NCBI RefSeq assembly: GCF_009193155.1
Contig: NZ_VUKD01000002.1
Location: forward strand, 434,001 to 498,000
Reading direction: 5' to 3'
DNA length: 64,000 nt
Source: Georgenia subflava
GTDB lineage: Bacteria > Actinomycetota > Actinomycetes > Actinomycetales > Actinomycetaceae
Shown: positions 63,827 to 64,000 of the stretch, one piece after another
Layout: the number at the start of each line of letters is the position of its first letter
How positions within the stretch are numbered: position 1 is the stretch's first letter
Notes under the pieces: model-generated
The model's input: only the letters and a program-made list of their open reading frames with translations
Databases searched by the model: none
Told to the model about the DNA's origin: nothing
Position numbers and translations under genes: made by a program

Positions 63827-64000
63827 ATGAGCATGGAGCATCCTGAGAGCACCGCCGTCGAGCTTGACCCGGAGGCGCTCGGTGAGGAGCACCGCGCCGA
63901 CGAGGACCCCTCGGCCGCCCCTGAGGAGTACGAGCCCGAGCTCGAGATGGCCGACGCGACGCGTGAGGCCGACAGCGCGGACGTCGCCGAGCAGATCGCC
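63827..64000 (+). CDS. Acidic protein, truncated by the window end
   Basis: 58 codons are visible without a stop. GAGGAGGAGCC precedes the ATG. The visible part is very Glu/Asp-rich (ELDPEALGEEHRADEDPS) and has no recognised domain; its end DATREADSADVAEQIA resembles a motif seen in several small actinobacterial proteins. 63692-63826 shows nothing else. Confidence 0.6.
   Translation, partial: MSMEHPESTAVELDPEALGEEHRADEDPSAAPEEYEPELEMADATREADSADVAEQIA

Overview
The window looks like a chromosomal stretch of a high-GC actinobacterium, most likely a Micrococcales member (Georgenia/Cellulomonas-like). That placement is inferred from base composition, gene families and the order uvrD1/pcrA - sucCD - perM - purN - purH, which matches the mycobacterial Rv0949-Rv0957 neighbourhood. 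It reads as ordinary core and metabolic chromosome: I see no transposase, integrase, phage gene, CRISPR array, rRNA or tRNA.

Layout. 1-6453: 3' end of a PcrA/UvrD helicase, a membrane protein divergent from a NarL-type two-component system, and an OafA-type acyltransferase with an SGNH domain. 6454-15670: sucCD, a secreted vanadium-haloperoxidase-like enzyme, PerM, a small membrane protein, purN and purH (purH behind a ZTP riboswitch). 15671-22058: a small secreted protein, an FAD oxidoreductase, DUF3017, a CNNM/CorC protein, icd and mdh. 22059-34203: a 2007-residue secreted amylopullulanase, a DUF4190-like protein, and a ROK-regulated sugar ABC uptake operon without its own ATPase. 34204-38273: the one-carbon genes purU, GNAT, and glyA-folD behind a second ZTP riboswitch. 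38288-45183: an FtsX-type ABC exporter with a 50-residue small gene, a PAS/GAF sensor kinase, and a divergent degenerate mini-kinase plus response regulator. 45280-50617: xth, a ClpX-type zinc-finger/HTH protein with a strong operator, and a deoR-galT-galK-dksA operon joined by four-base ATGA overlaps. 50782-55383: 2H phosphoesterase, YihY/BrkB, manC and an M20 amidohydrolase. 55613-63691: a nucleoside uptake and salvage run (BMP lipoprotein, ATPase, two permeases, cdd, deoA) followed by a C39-like cysteine-peptidase-like protein. A truncated acidic ORF ends the window.

How the genes work together. Starch is cut outside the cell by the amylopullulanase, and an ABC importer can take up sugars. 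Galactose enters through galTK. sucCD, icd and mdh share a palindromic operator at their promoters, suggesting one TCA-cycle regulon. ZTP/ZMP sensing couples purine synthesis (purH) to the one-carbon supply (glyA-folD). Nucleosides are imported and then deaminated or phosphorolysed by the last operon.

Most unusual signals: (i) tandem repeats in intergenic space, several seeded at and including the stop codon of the upstream gene; (ii) the shared TCA operator; (iii) the ClpX-zinc-finger/HTH protein with three overlapping or adjacent GTCAGG palindromes at its promoter; (iv) a 50-residue gene ahead of the ABC exporter; (v) kinases with degenerate or duplicated dimerisation modules; (vi) a C39-like protein in the nucleoside operon. 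Many genes show a -10 hexamer 6-8 nt before the start codon, consistent with leaderless mRNAs.
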